Below, piece by piece: positions 31,511 through 43,430 of a DNA stretch of 64,000 nt (position 1 is its first letter; the number at the start of each line of letters is the position of its first letter). Below the pieces are notes generated by a model. That model ran no database searches and was not told the origin of the DNA. It saw only the letters and a list, made by a program, of their open reading frames with translations. Position numbers and translations under genes: made by a program. The stretch comes from Phymorhynchus buccinoides. Lineage: Eukaryota > Mollusca > Gastropoda > Neogastropoda > Raphitomidae. The stretch is taken from positions 11,444,864 to 11,508,863 of the forward strand of contig CM065706.1 in assembly GCA_017654935.2 (NCBI GenBank). The letters run 5' to 3'.

Positions 31511-31978
31511 CTAACTCGGCACTGGCCAGTTGCTTCCCCTTACAACCGTTTTTTTTACGGGCCATTTGGTTAGGTTCGAAAACCCATCACCACAAAAAAG
31601 TTATGGACTGATATTTTCAGATAACATTGCTAACACCATGCACTAAACGATCGTAAAATATCAGATTCCATACCTTCGTCGTTTGTCTCCTATTGACGAA
31701 AACAGCTAACACATAGAAAGAAGGAAAATTTCACATTCCGATCTTTGACCCCCCTCTACGACCAGACCTGAATGTAAAGTCTGCAATGATTGGTTGATTT
31801 CAAGAGAAGCAAGGTCAAAGCAAACCGAAAATAGGTTATGACGTCGCACTTGAAAGCTGGTTACACGCCAGAAATCAAAACCTCTTGAAAACTCTTATGA
31901 GCCGGATCCGGGCCATTCGTCCTAAACGGTTGTGCGAGCCATGAGCCGGATCCGGCTCATTCGTCCCGAGTGAGTTAA
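31511..31978. mobile_element. Relative of the CTCATTCC TTAA element
   Basis: CTAACTCGGCACTGGCCAGT, then TTGCTTCCCCTTAC, resemble 11958-11995. The right end is CGTCCCGAGTGAGTTAA, preceded by a duplicated ATGAGCCGGATCCGG motif. Confidence 0.6.
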
Positions 31979-33010
31979 TGAGCATGGGCTTATGCAAGGT
32001 ACTTTAGAGTATGAAACTTGCTCCTAAGTTGGGGGTGGGCGTTTAAATGAGCATGGGCTTATTATACAAGGTACTTTAGAGTATGAAACTTGCTCCTAAG
32101 TTGGGGGGTGGACGTTTAAATGAGCATGGGCTTATTATACAAGGTACTTTAGAGTATGAAACTTGCTCCTAAGTTGGGGGTGGGCGTTTAAATGAGCATG
32201 GGCTTATTATACAAGGTACTTTGGAGTATGAAACTTGCTCCTAAGTTGGGGGGTGGGCGTTTAAAAATGAGCATGGGCTTATTATATCCAAGGTACTTTA
32301 GAGTATGGTACTTGCTCCTAAGTAAGGGGGTGCAAATGCGTTTAAATGAGCATGGGCTTATTATGCAAGGTACTTGAGCACATGAAACTATGCTCCTAAT
32401 GCCGCAAATACGCGTTTAAATGAGCATGGGCTTATTACCCAAGGTACTTGAGAGCGATGAAACTTGCTCCTAAGTTGGGGGTGTTCGTGCAAATGAGCAT
32501 GGGCTTATGAAAAGCAGAGGTACTTGATCGAGAGTATGGAAACGGGCTCCTATGGTTCGGGGGCCCATGTTTAAATGAGCATGGGCTTATTACACAAGGT
32601 ACTTTAGAGTATGAAACTTGCTCCTAAGTTAGGGGGTGGGCGTTTAAATGAGCTGGGATTATTATACAAGGTACACAAGAGTATGAACACTTGCTCCTAA
32701 GTTGGGGGTTCGTTTAAATGAGTCATGGGCTTGCACACAAGGTACTTTAGCGTATGAAACTCGGCTGACAAAAGTTAGGGGGTGGGCGTTTAAATGAGCA
32801 ATGGGCTTATTATGCCAGGTACTTTCATTTATGAAACTGGCTCCTAAGTTGTTTGCATTCAGCGAGTTTGAATGTGCATGGGCTTATTACGCAAGGTATC
32901 AGTTGATAGCGGAAATGAAACTGGTCCTCTAATAAGTTGGGGGGTCAGATAAGACTTTTTTTTTAAAGCATGACCAAGGGCTTATTAGAGGGGTACTTTA
33001 GAGTACTTAA
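31979..33010 (+). repeat. About 76-bp satellite array, about 14 units
   Basis: Units contain GTTTAAATGAGCATGGGCTT, ATTATACAAGGTACTTTAGA and ATGAAACTTGCTCCTAAGTT. The first five units are nearly uniform; from about 32330 on, units carry many small indels and substitutions. Confidence 0.92.
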
Positions 33011-33121
33011 ATGCATACTATTTTGTGGCTCTTGTCTGATACCATCTTGGTTGTGAAACATTTTGCATTTGATGTCGTAAAGCTTTCATTTTGTTAGACT
33101 TTTATGTCTTCAGTATTAAAT
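32990..33121. other. Unique spacer in the 30-53 kb gene-poor zone
   Basis: Short non-repetitive sequence. The whole zone 30629-53582 shows repeats, transposon relics and the LINE fragment, and no exon that I can support. Confidence 0.5.
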
Positions 33122-33764
33122 CAGACCTGGTTACTCTACTATTTCCGAGTAGTATTCTACTCAATTTGGACCTCTACTACTCTTCAAAAATTGAAAATAA
33201 TGCTCTTTAATTCTTGATTGCTACTCATTTTCAGTGAACAGTGTTTGATGGTTTTAATGAATAGGACTACACGTTTCACACCAAAACTACTCATTTCAGC
33301 TATCCGGACTACTCGAGATTTGTGATGGTGCATGGGAAAAACCTACATAAGTCGCTCAGAATGTTTTTAGCAAAAGCCAAAAATAGTCAACAACCCCCAA
33401 AATATCAATTTTCTATTTAGGGCATATTTATGTCTATTTTGTATGTGTTCTACCAGTATCCACAACATGAAAGACAATGTTCAATGATTTCTTTGTTTAT
33501 TTGATCGTTTTCTAAATCAAGTCAATACAAAGAGGCAAAATTGTATCTTCTATGCCCGATTTCTGCAAATGCTCTATTTCGAATGCCAAACTTCAAATAA
33601 TTATAAAATAAAAACTAGACAAGATAACTCAATTCGGTTTTCTGTGTATTAACAAGGAATCTTTGCTCCACCATGAAAAATTAAAATCTCAATTTATACC
33701 AAAATTCCATTACGTCTGTTTTTCCCATGCACTGTCACATTTGTGTAGGGGGTAAACAGGTCTG
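33122..33764 (+). mobile_element. CAGACCTG element with a nested foldback insertion, TSD TTAAAT
   Basis: The ends CAGACCTGGTTACTCTAC and GGGGTAAACAGGTCTG are flanked by TTAAAT on both sides. At about 33324 a roughly 410-bp foldback element with TGCATGGGAAAAAC inverted ends has inserted, with ATTTGTG repeated at the borders. Confidence 0.82.
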
Positions 33765-34160
33765 TTAAATGTTGATTCACGTCATGATGGGAGTGTAGTT
33801 TGTAATTGAGCTGCTGGTGCTTTTGTTGTAAATTCATCTGAGAATGGATTAATTTTGTTCTGTTTGAGATAGAAAAACTATGACTGATTATGGTGAGCTT
33901 CGTTGTTAGATTGCTCATGTGTTTGTAGTCAATAATTGCTCGTGTGTTTGTAGTCAATAATGGGATAAATTCATCTTAAGAATGAAGTGATCTTTCTGTT
34001 TTGGGATGTTATAAATCACCCTGACTGAATATAGAGTACTGAGGGAGGTTGCGTACCCCTTAAAGGCATCGGTTCTCTTTCGTTTGAAAAATGGAAACCC
34101 GAAGAAATAAACATTGGAATAAATGACGCGATTTCGTTACAAGCTACACTTTCAAGGTTT

Positions 34161-34186
34161 GGGGGGGGGGGGGGGGGGGGGGGGGT
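34161..34186 (+). repeat. Poly-G run
   Basis: An uninterrupted run of about 26 G within an otherwise unremarkable stretch. Length in the assembly may be unreliable. Confidence 0.9.
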
Positions 34187-34463
34187 ATACGCACTGACCC
34201 AACCAACACAAAGACTCGTCAGTACTCTATTCTTATTTTATCACAAAATCATGACCGTTGCATTTTCCATTGAATAAAAAGAATCATATTTTTGATGACT
34301 GCGTTTGATTGTCTCAGGGGGTGAATTATATTATTTTTTAAGAATTAAGGAAGGGGTGGAGATGGGGGCAATTTTGTTTTGAGGGGAGAGGGGGTGTGTG
34401 TTTTGTTTTTAATGGCAATGAATCATATTATTGATGAATGTATCTGGTCATGTCAGGGGGGGG

Positions 34464-34828
34464 GAGTGGCACAGTGGTAACGCGTTCGCTTCGTGTCAAG
34501 TAAACCTGAGTTCGAACCTGGGTACAGGGGATTTTTCCTCTCACTCTGCTCTAGGCCTTACGGTCTGAACGTGGAATCTTTCGAATGAGACGATAAACTG
34601 AGGTCCCGTGTGCCCATGCACTTAGCACACGTTAAACTCAGTGGCAACGAAAAAGTTGTCTTTTGGTCAAAATTTACACCCCCACCCTTTCCTTCCTCAT
34701 CAGTCACACGAAAATCGCATGCCTAAAAAAAAAAAAGGGTGGCGCGCCTCTGGCTGCGACGCGCTCTCCAGGTGGGACCAACCCGAATTTCACAGGGACG
34801 CCTCTGTGACTATAAAGTACCTAATAAA
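34464..34828 (+). mobile_element. SINE S1, full length
   Basis: The copy contains the A box GGCACAGTGGTAACGCG, the B box GAGTTCGAACC, the AATGAGACGATAAA body and an AAGTACCTAATAAA tail. Confidence 0.88.
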
Positions 34829-34929
34829 GAATTAGGTAGGATTGTGGATGTATGGGTACGCCTGTCTTAGAGTGGCAGTCAATAGGTTTTTTTCAATTAG
34901 CAAAATCATGTGTTTGGGGGTTTTCTTTA

Positions 34930-35424
34930 CAGGGTTCATAGGGGCCTTACCAGTCCTTATAAGTCTTGACCAATTGAAATCTCCAAGTAAGGCCTTACAA
35001 GTGCTTACATTCACTTCAAGGTCCTTACAAGTCCTGACAGCTGCCAAAAACTGCCCTGAGCAGCCAGACCATACTCAAAATAGATTGCAGAAGCAGCACT
35101 TTTACACTTGAGAAACATCGCTCAGCACCTACTCCACCTTACCCCCCTCCCCCACCTTCCCGTTTCAACTGACCGCTTAGCAGACGAACGATGCACCGCG
35201 AGTTGTCAAGAGAAATTGGACTGAAATCTCGTTCTTTCTTCTGGTGTTTTGCGAGAAAACGCGTATATCTGTGTCAGCCATAGTTTTTGTATCTGCTTAG
35301 ACATTGTTCACAATGCTGGGAAAGTGTTCCTTTCAAGATCGTTGGCTAAAACATGGACATTTCGTCATTATCCTTAGGCCTACAGGTCCTTACTTGGGGA
35401 TAGCTGAAAGCCCTGGGAACCCTG
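34930..35424 (+). mobile_element. Sister of the element at 30629-31129
   Basis: This 495-bp copy is closely similar, with the same CAGGGTTCATAGGGG start and GGGAACCCTG end. The MLGKCSFQDRWLKHGHF start is kept. Confidence 0.75.
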
Positions 35425-35734
35425 TTTTAATATTCATACGTTGCATGGATTATTATGTAAAAAAAGTAGAATGCTGTCTCTCTTTCAGAAGCCAAAAAGC
35501 TTTTGTCATTATAACGCACACAAAAATGCTAAGATTGGTTCAATTGTTGTTGTGGGGTTTTTTTGGCATTAAAAAAAAAAAGCATACTGTATTCATTTTT
35601 CTTGTTAAATAATGATGAGAATAGGAGGTATACGCAATTTTCATATCCACATTTTTGATTGTGAAAGAACGAATGAACATGCATGCTTCATTTTGTGTTA
35701 TCTCCCTGTGTGACGTTCGTAGATGTTTTAACTT

Positions 35735-36115
35735 TTAACTCAGTCAAGTCGTTCCAGCCATATATGTCCGGAATTAATAGATAGCTGTCAATTTGATGCA
35801 TTTGCTTCAAGGGAAGTAAATCTGTGTGCACACCATACCTTGGTCACTTCTAAAACTCTCTTAAATCACAATTTTGCCTCTGACTTTGCTTTTGTAGTGG
35901 TTTGTTGTGGGGTAACCAATTGTAGAGTTTTTCTATATAAAGTCTATATAACAAAAGTCTGATCTACCACTTCCCTATGTCTAAACCTGAAGTTAAAAAC
36001 ACGTAATCTTCTTTCATTTCTCTTTTTGTTTATGCATGTCTTGTTCGTGTGTATGGCTGGAGTGATTTGTGAGTTTTTTGAATAATTCAAAATCGTTGCG
36101 ATGCAAATTAGTTAA
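35735..36115 (+). mobile_element. TTAA-flanked dispersed element
   Basis: TTAACTCAGTCAAGTCGTTC to CGATGCAAATTAGTTAA. The same element occurs inverted and interrupted at 59437-60354, which defines both ends. Confidence 0.75.
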
Positions 36116-36339
36116 GCATACGTATGTATGTAACAGGAACTTTGGGAATGCAGGAAAATTCCGAATTTTCCCGAGAAAATTTAGTTTTTCCGTTTTTCCC
36201 CAGGTGAAACTTCCAAAGTCAGAAAGTTTCCAAGCAAGTGGCTGAATGCTGTACAAATGAAAATCATGAAAGAGAGAGGGAAAGAGAGAGAGAGAACACT
36301 TGAACTTGAACGCTTGTAGGCCTACACTTGCCTGCATTG

Positions 36340-36530
36340 TTGTTGTTGATGAACCCTGGCTAAAAGACTCCAGGGGTCATCCCAACAGCCACAGCACTTG
36401 AACACTATGGTACAAATGCATCAGCTGGGGATGAGAACATTACGTGTGTGTGACCGTTTTTGATTACCCCGCCACGTGGGCAGCCACACTCTGTCTTCGG
36501 GGCTTGCATTCATGATTCATTATTTGTGTT
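36340..36530 (-). repeat. Dispersed repeat with CAA tail
   Basis: GTTGTTGTTGATGAACCCTG, GGTCATCCCAACAGCCACAG and GATTACCCCGCCACGTGGGC match 54705-54848 in inverted orientation. The CAA-repeat tail suggests a retroposon. Confidence 0.65.
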
Positions 36531-36589
36531 CCACTGTAAGTCCTTTCTCGTTTTAATCAGTCTCTCTATCTTCTTTCTTCTTCTTCTTC

Positions 36590-37230
36590 GATCGCTCAGA
36601 CAGTTTCCTGTCAATTATGAGCGCAGATGCGTCATGCTGCCGTTACGCGCCTAACCAAGAAACAGTTAGGCCCAGCAAGTCCGACTTCGGCTGGGGGAAA
36701 TGTTTTTGAAAGTGTTTCGTGAAAAAAGGCAGGAGAATGGACCCGGTAAGGCAGAAAGATAGTTGATGACAGTAAGCAAAGGGAAAAGGCACAGTCAAAG
36801 AGAGTGACAGATTAGAGGAAGTTGCAAGCACAAAAACTTCCAGAAGGTGAGGGAACTATTTATACAAAAGACCCCCGGTATCCCCACGGGGGGATCTTCT
36901 TTCTTCTTCGGCGTTCCCCGGGCCATACGGCCACAATGGGTACGTATGTGTCCGTTTTCACTGGTGTCCTCGCTGCATTCCGCCGACACATTCCGATTTC
37001 GGAGGAGCTCAAAAGGAGAAAACTACCAAATGGAAGATTTTTTGGTTGGGGAAAAAAGGCAGGAGAATGGGCCAAAAAGTCAGAAAGATTAGTAGATGAC
37101 ACAAAGCAAGGAAAAAGGCAGAGTCAAAGAGAGACAAGAGGAAGTTACAAGCACAGAACTTCCAGAAGGTGGGGGAACTATTTGTACGGAAGACACCACC
37201 CAGCCCCCGGTATCCCCACGGGGGGGTGGG
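36590..37230 (-). repeat. Tandem pair of retroelement 3' ends
   Basis: Two related blocks (about 36705-36895 and 37045-37225) share AAAAGGCAGGAGAATGG, AGAGGAAGTT.CAAGCACA, CTTCCAGAAGGTG and CCCCCGGTATCCCCACGGGG. Between them lies a LINE-tail segment (36898-37000). The same material occurs inverted at 51645-51965 and 3040-4290. Confidence 0.7.
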
Positions 37231-37284
37231 GGGGGGGGGGGGGTCTCTCTATCAATACATTTGTCAGTCATTCTCTCTCTCTCA

Positions 37285-37570
37285 GACCTGCCTACCTATA
37301 CGATTTTCGTATTTTGTACACGATTTGGAGCCCCAGTACTGCAGTACGGTAAATGGAAAATTAATACGGCAAAATTTTGAACTTAAAGGTCTTCTAAGAT
37401 CAGTCAAAATCGAGTTTTTCGTCATTTCGCATGGCGGTTTAATGTTCTGTAATGTTCCGTTTTTGGGTCTCCTTGCAAAATACGGAATTTTGAGAAAAAG
37501 TACAGAATTTTGAGAAAAAGTACGGAATTTTATTTCGTGGAGTACCTTAAAAAGAAATTGGGGGTAGGCA

Positions 37571-37572
<2 letters not shown>
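37285..37572 (+). mobile_element. CAGACCTGCCTAC element in a CT repeat, right end eroded
   Basis: The element starts CAGACCTGCCTACCTATACG and ends GGGGGTAGGCAGG, then the CT microsatellite resumes. The last bases TCTG are missing from the terminus. It shows TACGG-rich internal sequence and no ORF. Confidence 0.65.

Positions 37573-37618
<46 letters not shown>
37573..37618 (+). repeat. CT microsatellite
   Basis: (CT)n of about 46 bp directly after the CAGACCTG element at 37285. Confidence 0.95.
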
Positions 37619-37619
<1 letters not shown>

Positions 37620-37858
37620 AGCTAAAATTGACTTCTTTGTATGCTCGGAAAAATTCAGAATTTTCCTGGTAACATTTTCTCAGGACAGATACATAGTTTT
37701 ATGTGTTTTGTGTGTAACTGCAAACAGTTAAGAAGAAAAAAAAGCGTTTAAGACGTAGATGTTATCCTTAATCAGGTGCTCATATCTCATTTGTTTGTTT
37801 TGCTTTTCTTACTGATCACATTGTTTTTATCCATGAGATTAGAAAGAATATGATAATA

Positions 37859-38004
37859 CAGTGGAACCTCCCTTATAAGACCTCCCATTATAAGACTTCC
37901 TCCCACATAAGACCTACTTCTCCGAGAGATTGCCCTTCTTTGTAAGTATTAAAATTACCTCCTTTACAAGACCTCATTTTGGATGATTTTTGAAGGTCTT
38001 ACTG
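37859..38004 (+). mobile_element. Pogo-like MITE with TA ends
   Basis: TA then CAGTGGAACCTCCCTTATAA at the left, GAAGGTCTTACTG then TA at the right; 146 bp. Confidence 0.8.
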
Positions 38005-38038
38005 TATGCAAATAGAAAAAGTATGATTTAGCATTGTG

Positions 38039-38293
38039 CAGTGGAACCTCCTTTTATAAGACCTTCAAAAACATGTAAAATGAGGGATAATGGAGGGGTT
38101 TTGTAAGGGAGGTTTTTTAATACAGTCGAACCTCCATTCAAGACCTCCCATTATAAGACTGAATAAGATTGACTTCTCTGAGACATTGCCCTTCTTTGTA
38201 AGTTTAAAATTAAATGTTTACAAGACCCCTTTTTTAGCTTAAGACCTATTATTTTGGATGATTTTTGAAGGTCTTGTAAGGGAGGTTCCACTG
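38039..38293. mobile_element. Two fused pogo-like MITEs
   Basis: CAGTGGAACCTCCTTTTATA starts one unit; GAGGTTTTTTAATACAGTCGAACCTCC starts a second near 38125 (shown in part); the end is GGGAGGTTCCACTG. An inverted pair lies head to tail. Confidence 0.7.
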
Positions 38294-38589
38294 TAATACG
38301 ATGAAGATGTATAGTTTGGTTGTTTATCGATACTCCGTTCATTTCCGGGTACAGATGAAAAATTTGAATGGGATTAAATGTTTTTTCCAAATAATTTTTT
38401 TCTTTTTTAGCTTTCGCTGTTGTGTTAGGTTTATAGTTGAGGTATGGGTGTGTGTGTCGAGAGAAACTTTGAAGTGTCATTTCTGTTAACCCTTTGGCCG
38501 AATGCAGAACAAGAAGAAGAAAAAAAACCAACCTAACTCCCCCCCCCCCCCAGTGAAAACTAAAAACCGGAGAACAAAACGTACCTTAC

Positions 38590-38965
38590 CATGCAGCGGG
38601 GAACCAGAAGAAGAAACGTGTACAAACCCTTACAAAGACACATGCATCGCTCCTCAAACACACACATTATACGTACCTTACCCATTATGGCCTGGGAAGA
38701 AGAAGAAGAAGACGTGTACAGACCCTTACAAAGACACATGCATCGCTCCTCAAACACACACACATACGTACCTTACCCATTATGGCCTGGGCCTGGGAAG
38801 AAGAAGAAGAAGACGTGTACAGACCCTTACAAAGACACATGCATCGCTCCTCAAACACACACACATACATACCTTACCCATTATGGCCTGGGAACGCAGA
38901 AGAAGAAGAAGAAGACGTGTACAGACCCTTACAGACACCTGCATCGCTCCTCAAACACACACACC
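38590..38965 (+). repeat. Four tandem units of about 100 bp with LINE-tail sequence
   Basis: Units contain CCTTACAAAGACACATGCAT, CGCTCCTCAAACACACACA, TACCTTACCCATTATGGCCT and a GAAGAAGAAG run. The last part matches the LINE 3' tail (GGGAACGCAGAAGAAGAAGA at 38891). Open frames in it are by-products. Confidence 0.85.
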
Positions 38966-39406
38966 ACATTCATCTTTTCCCTTCATTTCACACACACATG
39001 CATATATACATGTGCACACACACAAACACAGACATGCATACCTAAACATGTGTGTGCACGTATATACACACATGCACACAGAGTGATGCGCTCGCGCACA
39101 CACACTCACACACACACAACTTAGATGTTCATTTTAATAATGCAACTCCTTTAGTGTAACAGCATCCGCAACACAACACAATCCACAATGATATCCAATA
39201 ACCGCAATCACCTACATGGAATAATCCCACCAACACCACCCCCAAAAATCAAACATAAATAATAAAGCACCCCAGAACTTTTGTACACACCTCGAGGGAA
39301 AACAAAAACAAAAACCGAACCTAAACAAAAACGTCCAATATCTGAAATGGTCAGATTTGAAAAGAGAAAAACTTTCAAAATGAAAAGAACTCCAACGGAA
39401 TCTGAA

Positions 39407-39546
39407 GTAGTGGAACCTCCCTTATAAGACTCCCTCCCATATAAGACCACCTCTGAGACATTGCCCTTTGTAAGTATTAAAATTACCTCCCTTATAAGAC
39501 CTCGTTTTGGATGATTTTTGAAGGTCTTATAAGGGAGGTTCCACTA
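39407..39546 (+). mobile_element. Pogo-like MITE
   Basis: TAGTGGAACCTCCCTTATAA to AAGGGAGGTTCCACTA, 140 bp, same family as 37859-38004. Confidence 0.8.
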
Positions 39547-39558
39547 GCATCTTAATCT

Positions 39559-39955
39559 GGTAAAGGTAAAGATGTGCCACCCCCCCTGCATTTCTCGGTT
39601 AATTCTATTTTTCCGTTTTTGCCTTTCTTACCATACATAAAGCTATTTTAGGAACATTTTTAGCTAATAACCTTTTTGGAATACTAACCCTAGCCCTAAA
39701 CCTAACCCTACCCCCCACTATGTACTGCAGTACACCGCGATTTGTCACAGTTGTGGTTCGTTGCGTTTTTCCGTCTTATAGGGTGGGGGGTAGGGTTAGG
39801 GTTAGGGATAGGGTTAGTATTCCAAAAAGGTTATTAGCTAAAAATGTTCCTAAAATACAGCTTTATGTATGGTAAGAAAGGCAATAACGGAAAAATACAA
39901 TTAACCGAGATATGTAGGGGGGGGTGGCACATCTTGACCTTTACCCTTAATCTCT
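39559..39955. mobile_element. GGTAAAG foldback element with telomere-like core, 8-bp TSD
   Basis: GGTAAAGGTAAAGATGTGCC and GGCACATCTTGACCTTTACC end the 397-bp element, with CTTAATCT repeated on both sides. The arms are palindromic for over 150 bp. CCCTAAACCTAACCCTACCC in one arm and TAGGGTTAGGGTTAGGG in the other flank the centre. Confidence 0.88.
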
Positions 39956-40000
39956 ACCCCACCTTCCCCTACCTTCCTTTTTACTCTGTTTCCATTAATA

Positions 40001-40670
40001 GACGATTTTCTGAGAGAAAAAAATAGGGGAGAGCACTTCATGAAAATTAGAGTTGATTACCTCGACTTACTCGGTCAAAACCGTGGCGGCATGGCGTCGA
40101 AGCTTGAAACCACAGGATGCCAGTCAGTGATTTGCCCCCAAACATGTTTTTTTAAATGAGGGGCGGCCAGTAATCCACAAATTGATAGAACTTGCAAAAT
40201 GTGACGTAAAAATATAAATGATATCAATTTTGGAAAAAAAATGACGCACAGTGTTCTAAGTGATGTAAGTCTACTCGAAACACGATCGTACGAAGCGAGA
40301 GCAGGGGATCTACCTGATGGTGGAGTAACTTCCCCTGGTTTGACCAATTAAATTAGGCAAGATCACTCCCACACACCATGAAATTACTCCCCTTAATTAT
40401 TTTCCGAACCAGTCCTATTGACATAATGAGGCTTTATACTACTCCTTGCCGACACGAAAGGGCGATAATATTAGGCCCGAACTGCCGATGCCCCCTGGTG
40501 ACGAGTCAGGAGCAGATAATTTTCTGTGGCTACATACTACTAGTTCCTGACAGGCAAGGGAGATAATCTTAAGTAAGGGGGCGTTCGCGTCTCAGGTCAA
40601 GAGACAGGGGCAGAGAATTTCGGTATACAGCCTCAGAATGTTCGTGTACCAGGCATGGTAGACCTCCGCG
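40001..40670 (+). repeat. Dispersed repeat R1, longest copy
   Basis: The copy includes the 400-bp core plus an extension (CTTGCCGACACGAAAGGGCG, GAGTCAGGAGCAGATAATTT) that also appears alone at 27460-27680. Confidence 0.75.
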
Positions 40671-40871
40671 AATCGCGGAAAATCAGCGAAACAGTGAAAC
40701 AAAATGATTAAATAATGCATTGAAATGGCATGAAAAAGTGAAAATTTCACTCATTTATTGAATTTTCTTCGGCCCCCTGGACCCCCGGCCATTTTCCTTG
40801 AAAGCCACTTTGCCCCCACTACCATGCCTGGTGTACACACTTATCTTTTCAAGGGGTCTTTTCCCTTACCT

Positions 40872-41014
40872 GGGCCTGTATTCACGTTGAGATAGCATGA
40901 GACTTAGCATGATGCTAACTTAGAAGCTCTTCCTAATGTCCTATAAGATTTAATAGGACTTTGGAAGAGCTTCTAAGTTAGCATCATGGTAACAAGTAAC
41001 ATGAATACAGGCCC
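40872..41014. mobile_element. 143-bp foldback element, GGGCCTGTATTCA ends
   Basis: GGGCCTGTATTCACGTTGAG returns inverted as CATGAATACAGGCCC, and ATGCTAACTTAGAAGCTCTT is mirrored as AAGAGCTTCTAAGTTAGCAT. Almost the whole element is a hairpin. Confidence 0.82.
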
Positions 41015-41263
41015 TGATCAGTAAATATAACACTAAATTATCATCATATTTGGACTAGATACGTTTCTGTTTGATTCAGAGTGCGTCCACATTAAGTTCC
41101 CCTGATTCTTTTCAAACGCATCACATGAGAAAAAAAAAAATGATACATCTCCGTTTTCATCCAAAAAATCATTTTGCTCATTTAGCTTTGCAAACATGAA
41201 AAATAACACAACACAATAAAGGATTTGAAAAAACACAACAAAATCCAATGCTGGCAAGTAATT

Positions 41264-41723
41264 ACCATATTTTACGGACTATTAGGCCGTGTACACACAT
41301 AAGCGGATATTCCATGCGGAAACCCGTGCACAATCCGTAAATAAGTGAAACAAATAAGGGAAAGGTGCGCACGTGTCCGAATTTCCCCTATTATGCGTAA
41401 ACTTTTATCCTGTGTTTCTTGACAGAAGCACGAGTAAAAGACAATGATTTTGTTTTCTTGAGTGATTTTAACGCCATGCAGGGTCTTTCAATTGACAACA
41501 GCTCACCTTCCAACTTCACACTCAACCATGTAAACGTCAAAATTTAGGGTTTTCCGTACAGAACTTACTCGTCTAATGTGAACCCGACCTAAGGCTATAC
41601 TTTTTTCCTAGACTGAGACTGATAAAATAGTAAGAAACTATAATTAAAAAATCTGAATTTTGTGTAAAATTTGGGGTGTGTGCCTTATAATCAGGTGGGC
41701 CTTGTAGTCCGTAAAATACGGTA
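41264..41723 (+). mobile_element. TAAGGCGC MITE split by a GGCCGTGTACACA element
   Basis: ACCATATTTTACGGACTATTA at the left (first 20 bases of it are diagnostic) and TAGTCCGTAAAATACGGTAT at the right. Between 41286 and about 41590 lies an element starting GGCCGTGTACACACATAAGC, related to 57510-57706. Confidence 0.72.
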
Positions 41724-42500
41724 TATACAAATACTTTCAAAAGACGGTTATAAGTAATATAAATTAACACAAATCAAAAGACAATGACTAGCTTTTTGTT
41801 TTGTGTGTGTGCATGTTTGTTTTTCTAAGTTCTCTAACAGCAGATCAATTCATTTGTCACACTCGCACTGTCAATCCAAAGTATGTTCAACTTGTATTCT
41901 TTTTCTTTGATCGCTCACACTTTTCTGTCATATAAGCAGTGCTGCCGTTATGCGCCTAACTAAGAAATAGTTAGGCCCAGCATGTTCGTCTTCAGCTGGG
42001 TAAGTGCATAAAAAAAAATTAAAAGTGCAAAATGAAAGACTAATAAAAAATGAACACAAGCAAAAGAAAGTGACTAGTTGATGTGACACTGTGTCACACA
42101 CAATCGATCTTCGAGTATCTTCATCCTATTTTAGTTTCAATGGAATGTTTGTTAGCTCATTGAAGTCGCAGTCACATAGTGCGCGTCGACCACCAGGAAT
42201 CGCGCGTTTCAGGCCACTTAAAAAAACCTCACTACCAAATAATTAATCAAGACGGAAACAAATACTTTGCAAAAGAAAGGTATCAGTCTACTGAATAAAA
42301 TGTCACACACAGTTAGTGTGCTTACTCATCTCTTTTTGTGTTTAAAAAGAAATCGGTGAAGTACCCAAAACGGAATTTCCGATTTTTTTAGCCGCCATTT
42401 TGTTTTTATGTAGGAACGCAGCTGTTGCCAAGCGACATGGTCCATCAACATGTTGGAATTCAGCTAGCAAAAACACACGAAAGATTATATAAACACTCTC

Positions 42501-42742
42501 TTAACCCTTTCACTGCCAATGTCGCATGTTTGCACCACAATGGTTTAACACCCATGTCACTTAAAGGCATCAAATCAGGGCCTGTTACCTGAAGACCCTA
42601 TTTTTATTTAATTTTGGGAGGTAAGGATAGGCCTAATGTTATGCAGTCACAAAGGAATTTGCAATATTGCAGATATTTTTTTCTCTGTGACTCAAGTAAG
42701 TTTAATGCTATTTGGGGGCTGACAAATGGCTGGCGGCGAAAG
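42501..42742 (+). mobile_element. TTAA-type piggyBac-like MITE, right end eroded
   Basis: TTAACCCTTTCACTGCCAAT at the left; the right end GGCTGGCGGCGAAAG lacks the final GGTTAA. Confidence 0.78.
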
Positions 42743-42889
42743 TATTCCTGAAATCCAATTAAGAATATAGAGAGGATTAGCACCACTCGAGCGTTATGCC
42801 ACCTGGCGGGCAAAAGAGCCAGCTAAGTCGCTCTCAAAGCAAAACCAAATTAAGAGTTACCCGCATCAGAACAGATCTATATACAGTGG

Positions 42890-43430
42890 ATTCCTGATAA
42901 CTCAAAAACACTGGATAAACACAATAATTTTCTGGTCCCAGTAATCTAATGGTCTTTTTAACTCAAAATAAAATAAAATTTCAGTCCAACCAATTTTGAC
43001 TGAAGCGATTTTCACTGTAAATTATTCTTTACATTCTCTGGTGGTAACTCGTGGAACGACATCCCTGATGATAAACAAAAATATATAAAAAAATAGCGTA
43101 TATCCTTTCGCAAATCTTATCACAAATACTTAATGGACAATCTTGTTCAGTGGTAATGTTAATGTATTTTACTACATATATTACTACTAATGCCATCAAT
43201 TTATGCTCAGATTCTTAATTTTATAAATATCATACCTCTCTGTCTCTGCTCTGTCTCTGGAGAGGGACAGACAGAGAGGCATGATATTTATGAAATTAAG
43301 AATCTGAGCTGACTGAAATTTTATTTTGAGATAGCCAATATTTTGAGTTAAAAAGACCATTTAGCATACAGATTACTGGGACCAGAAAATTATTGTGAGT
43401 TATCCAGTGTTTTTGACAACCTCTAACCCT
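42890..43430. mobile_element. About 540-bp foldback element, pogo-like end
   Basis: CAGTGGATTCCTGATAACTC, TTTTCTGGTCCCAGTAATCT and GGTCTTTTTAACTCAAAATA at the left recur inverted at 43310-43420. A second inner palindrome (ATTCTTAATTTTATAAATAT) flanks a CTGTCTCTG core. Confidence 0.75.

Noticed and set aside
36822..37352. 176-codon plus-strand frame
   Set aside because: It runs across two tandem retroelement tails and a LINE tail; similar sequence elsewhere is non-coding.
38502..39124. 177- to 194-codon frames rich in Thr, His and Lys
   Set aside because: They cover four tandem units with GAA and CA runs.
39660..39830. Interstitial telomere or chromosome end
   Set aside because: The CCCTAA-like motifs are degenerate, occur in both orientations and belong to a transposable foldback element present at several sites.
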